Positions 1-6,087 of a DNA stretch of 6,210 bases are shown here, in pieces; position 1 is the first letter of the stretch, and each line of letters begins with the position of its first letter. This stretch comes from Verrucomicrobiota bacterium. Its GTDB lineage: Bacteria; Verrucomicrobiota; Verrucomicrobiia; Methylacidiphilales; Verrucolacustridaceae. The notes beneath the pieces are model-generated. The model searched no databases. It was given only the letters and a program-made list of their open reading frames with translations, and was not told where the DNA came from. The DNA is taken from NCBI GenBank assembly GCA_010024525.1, contig RGGS01000087.1, positions 1-6,210 on the forward strand, read 5' to 3'. The translations under genes were made by a program, and so were the position numbers.

Positions 1-1184
1 TCAAGGGAGGGGATCCCTTTATTTTTGGTCGGGGTGGGGAGGAGGCAATCTATTTGGCCCAAAAGAAAATTCCTTTTGAGGTGATTCCCGGCATCACAGC
101 AGGGGTGGCAGTCCCAGGGGCAAACGGAATTCCTGTGACCCATCGCGGTGTCAGTACGGAAGTGGCTTTCCGCATCGGCGCCAAGGCCAAGGGCTCTGTG
201 GAAGGTAAAACCTTGGTGGGTTACATGTCCGCCGAAGGGCTGGGCGCATTCCTCCAGGAGGCCATGGCCGGTGGATTTGCCCGGAGCTCGCCGGTGGCGC
301 TGATCCAAAAAGGCACGTTACCAAGTCAGAAAATGACTTTTTCCACGATCGGACAGCTGTTGAGCGGCGCAAAAGGGCCAAGGATCGAACCGCCCGCCAT
401 CGTGGTGGTTGGGAATGTGGTTTCTCTGCGGCATCGCATTCGCAGACAATCCAAGGGAAGACTTTCAGGACGAAGGGTGATCTTAACCGTGAGTTCCGCC
501 TTGGCCCACGGGTGGCGGGATGTTTTTGAAGAGGAGGGGGCGGAAGTCTGGGAGATACCCATGACCCAGATTCAAGAGATTCCCGTGAGCCAAGACTGGA
601 AAAGAAAGTTAAATCAATCGGACTGGATTGCCTTAACTAGTGGAGCAGGGGTTCGCGCGTTGATTCATGCCGTCGCTGATCTTCGAAAGCTGGCCGCCAA
701 GAAAATCGCCGTGGTAGGACCCTCCACCGCCCGGATCTGCGAACAACATGGACTGGGCGTGGATTTTATCGGCCGCGGCCAGGGAGCAGTCGCCCTCGCC
801 AAGGATTGGCCGGGAAAAAAGGAAGAGGTGGTGCTGCACTGCACCGGAAACGCGGAAGAGGGTATCCTGCGAAACACTCTGGCAAGACGGGGGTTTATCG
901 TGAAACGGTCCGTCATGTATCGGAATACCGAGCCACCCAAACCATCCAGGGTGATTTTGGATCCACTCCGTAAAGAGGGGGCGGATTGGATCGTCTTTGC
1001 CAGCGGCACGGCAGCCAAGAGGTTTCAGCGGCTGATGGGGAAACCCTGGGCCAATCAAATCAAGGCGGCGGTGATCGGAGACTCCACGGCCAGAGCATCC
1101 CGTCAGGCTGGTTGGAGGGTGGTGGCCAAGGCGAAAGATGTTTCGGCACGGGCGGTTTTATCCGCCATGTTGAAGACTGAGTGA
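1..1184 (+). CDS. cobA-hemD: Uroporphyrinogen-III C-methyltransferase / uroporphyrinogen-III synthase fusion (5'-truncated by window)
   Basis: The frame is open from the first base (codons begin at position 3), so the 5' end is outside the window; about 393 residues are visible. The first ~150 are the C-terminal part of an S-adenosylmethionine-dependent uroporphyrinogen-III methyltransferase (SUMT). They carry the family motifs KGGDPFIFGRGGEE (3-44), VIPGITAG, GIPVTHRG, SPVALIQKGTLPSQK and PAIVVVGNVVSLR. From about base 465 a second domain reads as uroporphyrinogen-III synthase (HemD): RRVILTVSS, then DWIALTSGAGVRAL, KIAVVGPSTARICEQHG, DWIVFASGTAAKRF and AAVIGDSTARASRQAGW. The first domain methylates uroporphyrinogen III to precorrin-2 (sirohaem/B12 branch). 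The second cyclises hydroxymethylbilane to uroporphyrinogen III, the common precursor of haem. Such fusions are known in several phyla, often next to hemC or hemA. The Arg usual in the first HemD strand (T-R) is not seen here. Both enzymes should be cytoplasmic. The stop overlaps the next gene by 4 bases. The TTG at 54 is an internal codon, not a start. Confidence 0.93.
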   Translation, partial: KGGDPFIFGRGGEEAIYLAQKKIPFEVIPGITAGVAVPGANGIPVTHRGVSTEVAFRIGAKAKGSVEGKTLVGYMSAEGLGAFLQEAMAGGFARSSPVALIQKGTLPSQKMTFSTIGQLLSGAKGPRIEPPAIVVVGNVVSLRHRIRRQSKGRLSGRRVILTVSSALAHGWRDVFEEEGAEVWEIPMTQIQEIPVSQDWKRKLNQSDWIALTSGAGVRALIHAVADLRKLAAKKIAVVGPSTARICEQHGLGVDFIGRGQGAVALAKDWPGKKEEVVLHCTGNAEEGILRNTLARRGFIVKRSVMYRNTEPPKPSRVILDPLRKEGADWIVFASGTAAKRFQRLMGKPWANQIKAAVIGDSTARASRQAGWRVVAKAKDVSARAVLSAMLKTE

Positions 1185-1522
1185 ACGCATCGTCTGATCA
1201 GGAAATGGAGGAAGGCCATTTGGCTCTAGCCATGGGCGAGATGGAACTGGCGGCCGAACATTATCGGAAAGCCACCCAGATCGATCCGGATTGCGCGGAT
1301 GGTTGGCAATCCTTGGGAATGGCCTTGGTAAAGCTTGAAAAACTGGACGAAGCCATCCTGACTTTGGAGAGGCTGATTCAACTGCGTCCCAAAGATCAGC
1401 TGGCGTATAGCAGTCTCTCCCTGGCTCTAGGCAGAGCGGGAAAGATCAAGGAGGCCGAAGAAATGGCGGCTAAGGCCAAGGTGGCCGGTTGGGGTGGAGA
1501 TCCAACCAAAATTGGTGGTTAG
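1181..1522 (+). CDS. Small TPR-repeat protein
   Basis: This 113-residue protein is made almost wholly of three tetratricopeptide repeats, at about residues 10-43, 44-77 and 78-108. Each shows the usual small/large residue pattern, as in AAEHYRKATQIDP, ADGWQSLGMALVKLEKLDEA and AYSSLSLALGRAGKIKEAEE. There is no signal peptide or membrane segment, so it is probably a cytoplasmic protein-protein adaptor. Its partner cannot be told from sequence. The GTG start overlaps the upstream TGA as GTGA, which suggests translational coupling to the cobA-hemD fusion. An in-frame ATG at 1205 (MEEGHLAL) is an alternative start that would lose only eight non-TPR residues, though the AGGAA before it lies too close to be a good ribosome site. 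The gene ends in TAG at 1520-1522, five bases before the stop of the convergent TPR gene. The TPR fold is clear; a role in tetrapyrrole synthesis is only suggested by position. Confidence 0.85.
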   Translation: MNASSDQEMEEGHLALAMGEMELAAEHYRKATQIDPDCADGWQSLGMALVKLEKLDEAILTLERLIQLRPKDQLAYSSLSLALGRAGKIKEAEEMAAKAKVAGWGGDPTKIGG

Positions 1523-1524
1523 CG

Positions 1525-1546
1525 AAATCAGCGTTGGCTGATTTTT
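1525..1546 (+). terminator. Hairpin plus T run between convergent genes
   Basis: AAATCAGC (1525-1532) and GCTGATTT (1537-1544) are perfect 8-base inverted arms around the loop GTTG, and the right arm runs into five Ts (1542-1546). It begins three bases after the stop of the plus-strand small TPR gene, so it fits a short intrinsic terminator for that transcript. It lies over the last codons of the minus-strand TPR gene. On that strand it has only three Ts and is a poorer terminator. The stem is A/T-rich at its base and has about four G-C pairs, so strength is doubtful. Confidence 0.5.
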
Positions 1547-3162
1547 CGATCTTGGGCCTGAATCTTGTCTCGCAAGGGAACCACCGGACCGCCGACCCCG
1601 AGAGCTTTATGATATGCTTCCAGGGCCTGCTGGGTTTGCCCCAAGCTGGCATACACATCGCCCGAGTGCTCCAGGAGGGTGGGATCATCAGGAACGAGCC
1701 GCAACGCCTCCTCTAGAAGCGATTTGGCGTCTTGGGGGTGGCCAAGGCGGTAGAGGACCCAAGCTTGGCTATCGAGATAAGCAGGATTGCCCGGGGAAAG
1801 TTCCAAGGCTTTTTCAATCATCCCCAAGGCTTCAGACAAATTCTGACCACGTTCCGCCCACATATATCCTAGGTAGTTGAGGGATGGGTGGTGCCTGGGA
1901 TTTAACTGTAACGCCCGCTTCAGGGCGGCTTCGGACCGGGTGGGTTGACCGGCTTGTTCACTGGCGGCGCCATATTCGTAATAGAAGCCGGCATCGAGAA
2001 CTTCAGGGCGATTTTGGGCCAAGCGCTCCACTTTGGCGAAAGTCGCGGCAGCCTCGGCCATTCGACTCTGGGCTTTTTGAGCCAAGCCTTGAACCAAAAG
2101 AAGTTGAATGGAGTCCGGATAGAATTCGGCCCCTTGTTCGATCGTCCGAAAGGACCTGCGAGGTTGGTTCTGCTTCAACTGAAGCAACGCCAGACGGAGA
2201 AAATCCGTCAAAGCAGGAGGGTGGGCGGCGTGAAGGGCAAGCACCCGGTAGATCTCAGCACGTGCGGCAAGATTCAACTCCTCATAGAGATTCGCCAAGA
2301 CCGGATAGAGATTGGAACGGCCCGGCTTTCCTGCCTCCACTTTTTCCAGGGTTTTATCGGCCTCGTTCGTCAGGCAGCTGAGAAGCTGTACGGCAGCCAG
2401 TTGCTCCAGAATGGCGCCCTCATCGCCCTGATCTTCCTGAAAAAATGCGAGGTAACGCAAAGCGGTGGGGAGATCATCCGCTGCCAAAGCGATTTCCGCC
2501 GCCCGCAGACTGACGCCAGAAATTCCCGGATCCAAATCTGCGGCCCGGATAAAGGCCGGAAGAATGGAAGCCGCCACCTCCCGTTGCGACTTTCTGGATA
2601 AAAGCAAACTGGACCGCAACAATCCCTCCGCCACCCGGGCGATGCGCTCAGGATCCTCCACATCCCACCCCGCCAATGCGGTGAGAGCGTCACGCTGGGC
2701 GGCGGCGGCGGCTTCCCCGTGTTTTTCCGCGGCTAGCGCCAGACAGAGCAAGGTACAACGTTCGGGCTCATCCGTTGAAGTGGGGGGGAGTCCCTGCAGG
2801 ATTTGCACGGCCTCAGCGGAGCGACCGAGGTCTAACAGGGTGGCGGACTTTGCCATGGCCGCCTGTCTGGAGGAGGGATCGAAAGCCAAAGCCTTGGCAT
2901 AGGCCTCATACGCCGCCTCACACTGTCCCAGGATGTCAGCCCTGCGGCCTTCGGCAAAATATAAGGCAGCTTCCACTCGGTCGTTGCGGACCGGTTCGGC
3001 GGCGATAGCTCCCGATGCGACAAGTAGTAGGGCGACAAGCGCCCCGACTTCAGGTCTTGTAACGGAGGCGTTTCTTATGGCGGTTCGCGCGACTACGCTT
3101 GCGGCGCTTGTGCTTCGCGATCTTTGACTTCCGCTTTTTCTTGATGGAACCCATGCCTGCAT
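1528..3162 (-). CDS. Exported large TPR-repeat protein (start uncertain)
   Basis: This is a long helical-repeat protein, 544 residues if the ATG at 3162 is used. The C-terminal ~155 residues hold four regular TPRs (about 389-421, 427-459, 461-494, 495-528) with NYLGYMWAERG, PAYLDSQAWVLYRLG and LLEHSGDVYASLGQ. These are typical of exported TPR proteins in many Gram-negative phyla. One or two more repeats follow the N-terminus (about 63-125), and the middle is degenerate helical repeat. A hydrophobic stretch, VGALVALLLVASGAIAAEP, looks like a signal-peptide core with cleavage near AIA/A; no lipobox Cys is present, so a periplasmic location is likely. The start is the problem. The only in-frame ATG (3162) gives an unusually long 39-residue basic n-region lying over the whole bS22-like gene in another frame, and codon use there is poor for this frame. 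TTG at 3189 (inside hisG) or the rare ATA at 3078 are other options; ATA would give a normal-length signal peptide. The gene ends in TGA at 1528-1530. Confidence 0.85.
   Translation of the reverse strand: MQAWVPSRKSGSQRSRSTSAASVVARTAIRNASVTRPEVGALVALLLVASGAIAAEPVRNDRVEAALYFAEGRRADILGQCEAAYEAYAKALAFDPSSRQAAMAKSATLLDLGRSAEAVQILQGLPPTSTDEPERCTLLCLALAAEKHGEAAAAAQRDALTALAGWDVEDPERIARVAEGLLRSSLLLSRKSQREVAASILPAFIRAADLDPGISGVSLRAAEIALAADDLPTALRYLAFFQEDQGDEGAILEQLAAVQLLSCLTNEADKTLEKVEAGKPGRSNLYPVLANLYEELNLAARAEIYRVLALHAAHPPALTDFLRLALLQLKQNQPRRSFRTIEQGAEFYPDSIQLLLVQGLAQKAQSRMAEAAATFAKVERLAQNRPEVLDAGFYYEYGAASEQAGQPTRSEAALKRALQLNPRHHPSLNYLGYMWAERGQNLSEALGMIEKALELSPGNPAYLDSQAWVLYRLGHPQDAKSLLEEALRLVPDDPTLLEHSGDVYASLGQTQQALEAYHKALGVGGPVVPLRDKIQAQDRKISQR
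3050..3154 (-). CDS. bS22 / AURKAIP1-COX24-like small basic ribosomal protein
   Basis: This is a complete 34-codon gene from ATG (3154-3152) to TGA (3052-3050). The protein begins MGSIKKKRKSKIAKHKRRKR and ends RANRHKKRLRYKT. By hand count 19 of 34 residues are Lys or Arg, with two His and no acidic residue. The pattern MGS-(K/R)-rich, K-I-A-K-H-K-R-R-K-R and N-R-H-K-K-R is that of the AURKAIP1/COX24 domain family (DUF1713). That family includes the ~33-residue mycobacterial ribosomal protein bS22 and the C-terminal part of a mitochondrial small-subunit protein. I infer a small-subunit ribosomal protein binding rRNA. It begins 24 bases after the hisG stop, so it is probably co-transcribed with hisG and the TPR gene. 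It overlaps the 5' extension of the TPR frame. G/C at third positions is about 25 of 33 codons in this frame against about 15 of 36 in the overlapping TPR frame, which supports this frame as the constrained one. There is no usable Shine-Dalgarno site (an AGG lies too close to the ATG). Confidence 0.85.
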   Translation of the reverse strand: MGSIKKKRKSKIAKHKRRKRSRANRHKKRLRYKT

Positions 3163-3174
3163 CGTGGCGATGCA
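3158..3174 (-). promoter_or_regulatory. Perfect 7-bp inverted repeat in the hisG / bS22-like gap
   Basis: On the minus strand the sequence reads TGCATCG-CCA-CGATGCA: two perfect 7-base arms with a 3-base loop, filling most of the 24 bases between the hisG stop and the bS22-like ATG. It ends three bases before that ATG, so in mRNA it would fold over the region where the ribosome loads. There is no T run after it, so it does not look like an intrinsic terminator. A translational control element, an mRNA processing site or a protein-binding site are all possible. The ATG candidate for the TPR gene (3162-3160) lies inside the second arm. Confidence 0.4.
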
Positions 3175-3178
3175 AAAC

Positions 3179-4051
3179 TTAGGTGACAACTTTATTCAGC
3201 GGGTACTCAATAATTCCCTCAGCCCCCAGAACCTTGAGTCGGGGAATCAGGGTGCGGACAACCTTTTCTTCCATCACGGTTTCCACCGCCACCCAGCCTT
3301 CCCTGGCCAAGGGGGAGATCGTGGGGTCGCGGAGAGAGGATAAAACCGTGCTGACCGAGTGCAGACAGCGTCGGGGCACATTCATCTTTAGCCCGACCAG
3401 ATCCCGGGCACGAAGTGCACCCTCGAGAAGCATGGCCAGCGTGCTGATCCGGGTCCGGTCAGAGGGCCGGGTCCAAACTTTCCGGTTCGCGATGAGTTGA
3501 GGATAAGACTCCAGAATCGTGTCCAAAATACGCAGCCCGTTGGCCGCCAGGGAGGACCCCGTTTCGGTGATATCCACCACGGCATCGGCCAGTTCCGGAA
3601 CCTTTACTTCGGTGGCGCCCCAAGAGAACTCAATCTTGGCCTTAATCCTGTGCTTGGCCAGGTACTGACGGACCAAACCAACCGCCTCCGTGGCGATGCG
3701 CTTGCCACGCAATTGCGATGGACGTCGGATGGGGGAACGATTAGGGACCGCGACCACCCACCGGGCCGGCTGGGCGGTGGCTTTGCTGAAACGGAGGGTT
3801 GAAACAACCTGCACCTTGGCCCGGGTCTCCTGGATCCAGTCGCTGCCGGTTAATCCCAGATCCAGAAAACCATCTTGCACATAGGCCGCAATTTCCTGGG
3901 CACGCAGGAGACGAACCTCAAAATTGGGGTCATCGATCGCTGGACGGTAGGTGCGGGAACTCCGGGCAATGGCGTAGCCAGCCTTACGAAAAAGATCGAG
4001 GGTCGCTTCCTGTAAGCTGCCCGAGGGAAGTCCGATACGGAGAGGTTTCAT
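3179..4051 (-). CDS. hisG: ATP phosphoribosyltransferase, long form
   Basis: HisG joins ATP and PRPP to give phosphoribosyl-ATP, the first and feedback-controlled step of histidine synthesis, in the cytoplasm. The 290-residue length fits the long form. The N-terminus MKPLRIGLPSGSLQEATLDL matches the usual I-(A/G)-(L/I)-P-(K/S)-G-(S/R)-L opening. DLGLTGSDWI (about 64-73) is the G-(I/L)-(T/V)-G-x-D motif. ADAVVDITETGSSLAANGL (about 155-173) is the PRPP-binding signature. Residues about 213-290 (LVGLKMNVPRR through REGWVAVETVMEEK to EYPLNKVV) form the ACT-like regulatory domain of long HisG, the site of histidine inhibition, so no HisZ partner is needed. The ATG at 4051 gives exactly the expected N-terminus. 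The ten bases before it are pyrimidine-rich (TTCTCCTTCC), with AGGG only further upstream. No other his genes are in the window; it appears to lead a small operon with the bS22-like and TPR genes. Confidence 0.96.
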   Translation of the reverse strand: MKPLRIGLPSGSLQEATLDLFRKAGYAIARSSRTYRPAIDDPNFEVRLLRAQEIAAYVQDGFLDLGLTGSDWIQETRAKVQVVSTLRFSKATAQPARWVVAVPNRSPIRRPSQLRGKRIATEAVGLVRQYLAKHRIKAKIEFSWGATEVKVPELADAVVDITETGSSLAANGLRILDTILESYPQLIANRKVWTRPSDRTRISTLAMLLEGALRARDLVGLKMNVPRRCLHSVSTVLSSLRDPTISPLAREGWVAVETVMEEKVVRTLIPRLKVLGAEGIIEYPLNKVVT

Positions 4052-4138
4052 GGAAGGAGAACCCTAGAGAGAAAAAACTGGATACTCAATCCTGCTTCGC
4101 GTGGTCTTGCGAGGGCAAGGTGGGGAGATGAGGGGAAT
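4052..4138. other. Intergenic gap between aguA and hisG
   Basis: These 87 bases are the largest gap in the window and the likeliest place for a hisG promoter. I cannot identify convincing -35 and -10 boxes. A short inverted repeat CTTGC-GAGG-GCAAG (4106-4119) has no following T run on either strand and is weak as a terminator. Nothing resembling a histidine-rich leader peptide is evident. Confidence 0.4.
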
Positions 4139-5203
4139 TTAGGCCAAAATGGCCGGCATCTGCTGGGTGATGCAATGGATGGCGCCCAACCCGCCAACCA
4201 AGGCTCGGCAATCAATACCCACGACTTGGCGATCAGGAAAAAAGGGTTGGAGTTGCTGAAGGACAACCTGATCGGTGGGAGAATGAAAAACCGGCACTAG
4301 GACGGCCGCATTGCCGATGTAAAAGTTGGCATGACTGGCAGGATTGCGATGGTGCGGACCATCTGCACGGGGAGGCATGGGCATCTCAATCACCTTGAGG
4401 GGTTTCCCGTTGGCATCCCTGGCATGACGTAGGCGCTCCAGATTTTCAGCCAAGGGCGCATGGTTCACGTCCTTGGTATCCGGTTCCACCACGGTGGAAA
4501 CCACTCCCGGAGCGAGAAAACGGGTCAAGTCATCCACATGGCCGTCCGTGTCATCGCCTTCCAATCCATCGCTGAGCCAAATAATCTGCCGAACTCCAAG
4601 CCAGTGACGGAGTTTTTCCTCAATCTGGGGTCGATTGAATTTGGGATTTCGGTTGGGATTCAAAAGGCAGGCCTCGGTGGTGAGGAGGGTACCTTGTCCG
4701 TCCGTATCGATGGACCCTCCTTCCAGCACAAAGTCGTGGGTCTCAAACGGGGTTTCGGTCATGGGACACGCGCCCAGGGGGACGCGGTCGTCCGCATCCC
4801 AAGGAGTGTATTTCTGGCCCCATCCATTGAAGGTGAAATCGTGCGCCACGCGGGCAGGTTTTCCGTGATTGCGGTGCAACATGAAAATTGGACCACTATC
4901 GCGTAGCCAGGCATCGTCCGTGGGGATTTGCACGATTTTAAGGTTAGGCGACTCCAATCCGGCACGCCGAACACGCTCCCCAATTTGCGAGGAGGATTCG
5001 CAGTTGTTGGCGCAGAGGTACACGCGTTCGCCGGGAATCAGGGCTCGGATAATTTCCAGATAGGTTTCCTGCACCTGATCCAGCAGACCGGGCCAAGTGG
5101 CCTCGTTGTGGGGCCACGCAAGCCAAGTGCCCTCGTGTTTTTCCCATTCGGCGGGAAGGCGATACTGCGACCAGTCAATCGCGGAGTTCGAGGGTTTCTT
5201 CAA
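4139..5203 (-). CDS. aguA: Agmatine deiminase
   Basis: AguA hydrolyses agmatine to N-carbamoylputrescine and ammonia, the middle part of the arginine decarboxylase route to putrescine. The 354 residues match the Porphyromonas-type peptidylarginine deiminase/agmatine deiminase family (guanidino-modifying superfamily) from end to end. Landmarks are WEKHEGTWLAWPHNEATWPG (20-39), DDAWLRDSGPIF (96-107), FNGWGQKYTPWDADD (125-139), FVLEGGSIDTDGQGTLLTTE (158-177), LNPNRNP (181-187), GDDTDGHVDD (216-225) and GLGAIHCITQQMP near the end. The expected catalytic triad-type residues are visible: Asp/Glu in the DD and EGG regions, His222 and the nucleophile Cys344. The start is TTG at 5203, which overlaps the aguB stop as TTGA; no ATG or GTG is available nearby in frame, and the N-terminus has the normal length. 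Gene order aguB-aguA with overlap implies coupled translation. The protein should be cytoplasmic. Assignment to agmatine rather than peptidyl-arginine rests on the aguB neighbour and motif quality. Confidence 0.95.
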   Translation of the reverse strand: MKKPSNSAIDWSQYRLPAEWEKHEGTWLAWPHNEATWPGLLDQVQETYLEIIRALIPGERVYLCANNCESSSQIGERVRRAGLESPNLKIVQIPTDDAWLRDSGPIFMLHRNHGKPARVAHDFTFNGWGQKYTPWDADDRVPLGACPMTETPFETHDFVLEGGSIDTDGQGTLLTTEACLLNPNRNPKFNRPQIEEKLRHWLGVRQIIWLSDGLEGDDTDGHVDDLTRFLAPGVVSTVVEPDTKDVNHAPLAENLERLRHARDANGKPLKVIEMPMPPRADGPHHRNPASHANFYIGNAAVLVPVFHSPTDQVVLQQLQPFFPDRQVVGIDCRALVGGLGAIHCITQQMPAILA

Positions 5204-6078
5204 GAATTCAGGTAGCGTTGATCTATCCCGCCGTAGGCATCAATGCGCCGATCGCGCAAGAAGGGCCAGTGTTGTCGGGTGACGCCAATCTCGTTCAAGT
5301 CCAGGGTAGCCCGGACAATTTCCGGTTTATCGGTTGAAGCCTGAGCCAGAACACGGCCGAACGGATCGCTGACAAAGGAGGAACCCCAGAAGTCCAGATT
5401 GTCCTCGCGGCCAATGCGATTGATCGAGAGCACGTAGACGCCATTGGCGATCGCATGGCTCCGCTGGATGGTCTGCCAAGCCCCGAGTTGAACCCGGTGC
5501 AATTCCCGCTTTTCCGTGCGGGCCAATCCAATGGCAGTCGGGTAAATGAGAATTTCAGCACCGCGAAGTGCCATCAGTCGCGCTGCCTCCGGGTACCACT
5601 GGTCCCAGCAGACCAAGACACCCAGTCTGCCCACCGGGGTATCGATGGGCTGAAAGCCCGTGTCGCCGGGAGCAAAATAAAACTTTTCACTAAATCCAGG
5701 GTCGTCGGGAATGTGCATCTTACGATAAGTCCCCAGAATCTTGCCATCCGGCCCAAACACCACCGCGGTGTTGTGGTACAAACCGCCCGCACGCTTCTCG
5801 AACAGGCTCGAGACCAGGGTGATTTTGTGTTTTTTTGCCGCCTGGGCAAGAATTCGGGTGGTCGGGCCCGGAATGGTCTCCGCCAGCGCAAAGCAATCGT
5901 AATCCTCCTTTTGGCAAAAATAGAGCGACCGAAACAGTTCCTGCAGACAAATCAGTTTAGCCCCCTGTTTTGCGGCCGCGGCAATTCGGTCCAAGGTAAG
6001 CTTGAGGTTTTTCTCCGGCTGGGGAGAGCAGGCCGTCTGAATGAGGGCGACGGACACTTTGCGGTTCGGGGTAGACAT
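5200..6078 (-). CDS. aguB: N-carbamoylputrescine amidase
   Basis: AguB hydrolyses N-carbamoylputrescine to putrescine, carbon dioxide and ammonia, completing the pathway begun by the adjacent AguA. The 292 residues are a full-length nitrilase-superfamily protein with the Glu-Lys-Cys triad visible: Glu47 in LICLQELFRSLYFCQ, Lys120 in YRKMHIPDDPGFSEKFYF, and Cys157 in GVLVCWDQWYPEAARLMALR. The ELF(R)S-YFCQ and PDDPGF-EK-YF(A)PGD motifs are those of the N-carbamoylputrescine amidase branch rather than general nitrilases. The ATG at 6078 gives the standard start (VSVALIQTACS at residues 8-18). It lies nine bases after the stop of an upstream gene in the same direction, with no Shine-Dalgarno sequence in between, so it is probably read as part of one operon. 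No signal peptide is present; the enzyme is cytoplasmic. Confidence 0.96.
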   Translation of the reverse strand: MSTPNRKVSVALIQTACSPQPEKNLKLTLDRIAAAAKQGAKLICLQELFRSLYFCQKEDYDCFALAETIPGPTTRILAQAAKKHKITLVSSLFEKRAGGLYHNTAVVFGPDGKILGTYRKMHIPDDPGFSEKFYFAPGDTGFQPIDTPVGRLGVLVCWDQWYPEAARLMALRGAEILIYPTAIGLARTEKRELHRVQLGAWQTIQRSHAIANGVYVLSINRIGREDNLDFWGSSFVSDPFGRVLAQASTDKPEIVRATLDLNEIGVTRQHWPFLRDRRIDAYGGIDQRYLNS

Positions 6079-6087
6079 GGGACTAGT

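Noticed and set aside
54..56. TTG as the start of the first plus-strand gene.
   Set aside because: The SUMT motif KGGDPFIFGRGGEE lies in frame before it, so the gene continues upstream beyond the window.
633..1058. 141- and 117-codon minus-strand frames opposite the HemD domain.
   Set aside because: The sense frame matches uroporphyrinogen-III synthase throughout; the antisense products have low-complexity, family-free sequence.
1945..2601. 218-codon open frame on the plus strand opposite the large TPR gene.
   Set aside because: It lies antisense to a clear TPR protein, shows no recognisable motif, and is explained by few stops opposite G/C-rich alanine/leucine codons.
3040..3062. Possible programmed +1 frameshift joining the bS22-like frame to the TPR frame at ACC-TGA, as in prfB.
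   Set aside because: ACC slipping to CCT re-pairs poorly, the base after TGA is A rather than C, and there is no Shine-Dalgarno-like stimulator just upstream. The small protein also already has a complete family-like ending.
3158..3174. Inverted repeat as an intrinsic terminator after hisG.
   Set aside because: No T run follows it in the direction of transcription; the Ts lie before the stem, and genes continue immediately after.
4106..4119. Short hairpin CTTGC-GAGG-GCAAG as an aguA terminator.
   Set aside because: It has only five base pairs and no T run on either strand.
4460..4906. 148-codon plus-strand frame opposite aguA.
   Set aside because: aguA is full length with all family motifs; the reverse frame has none.
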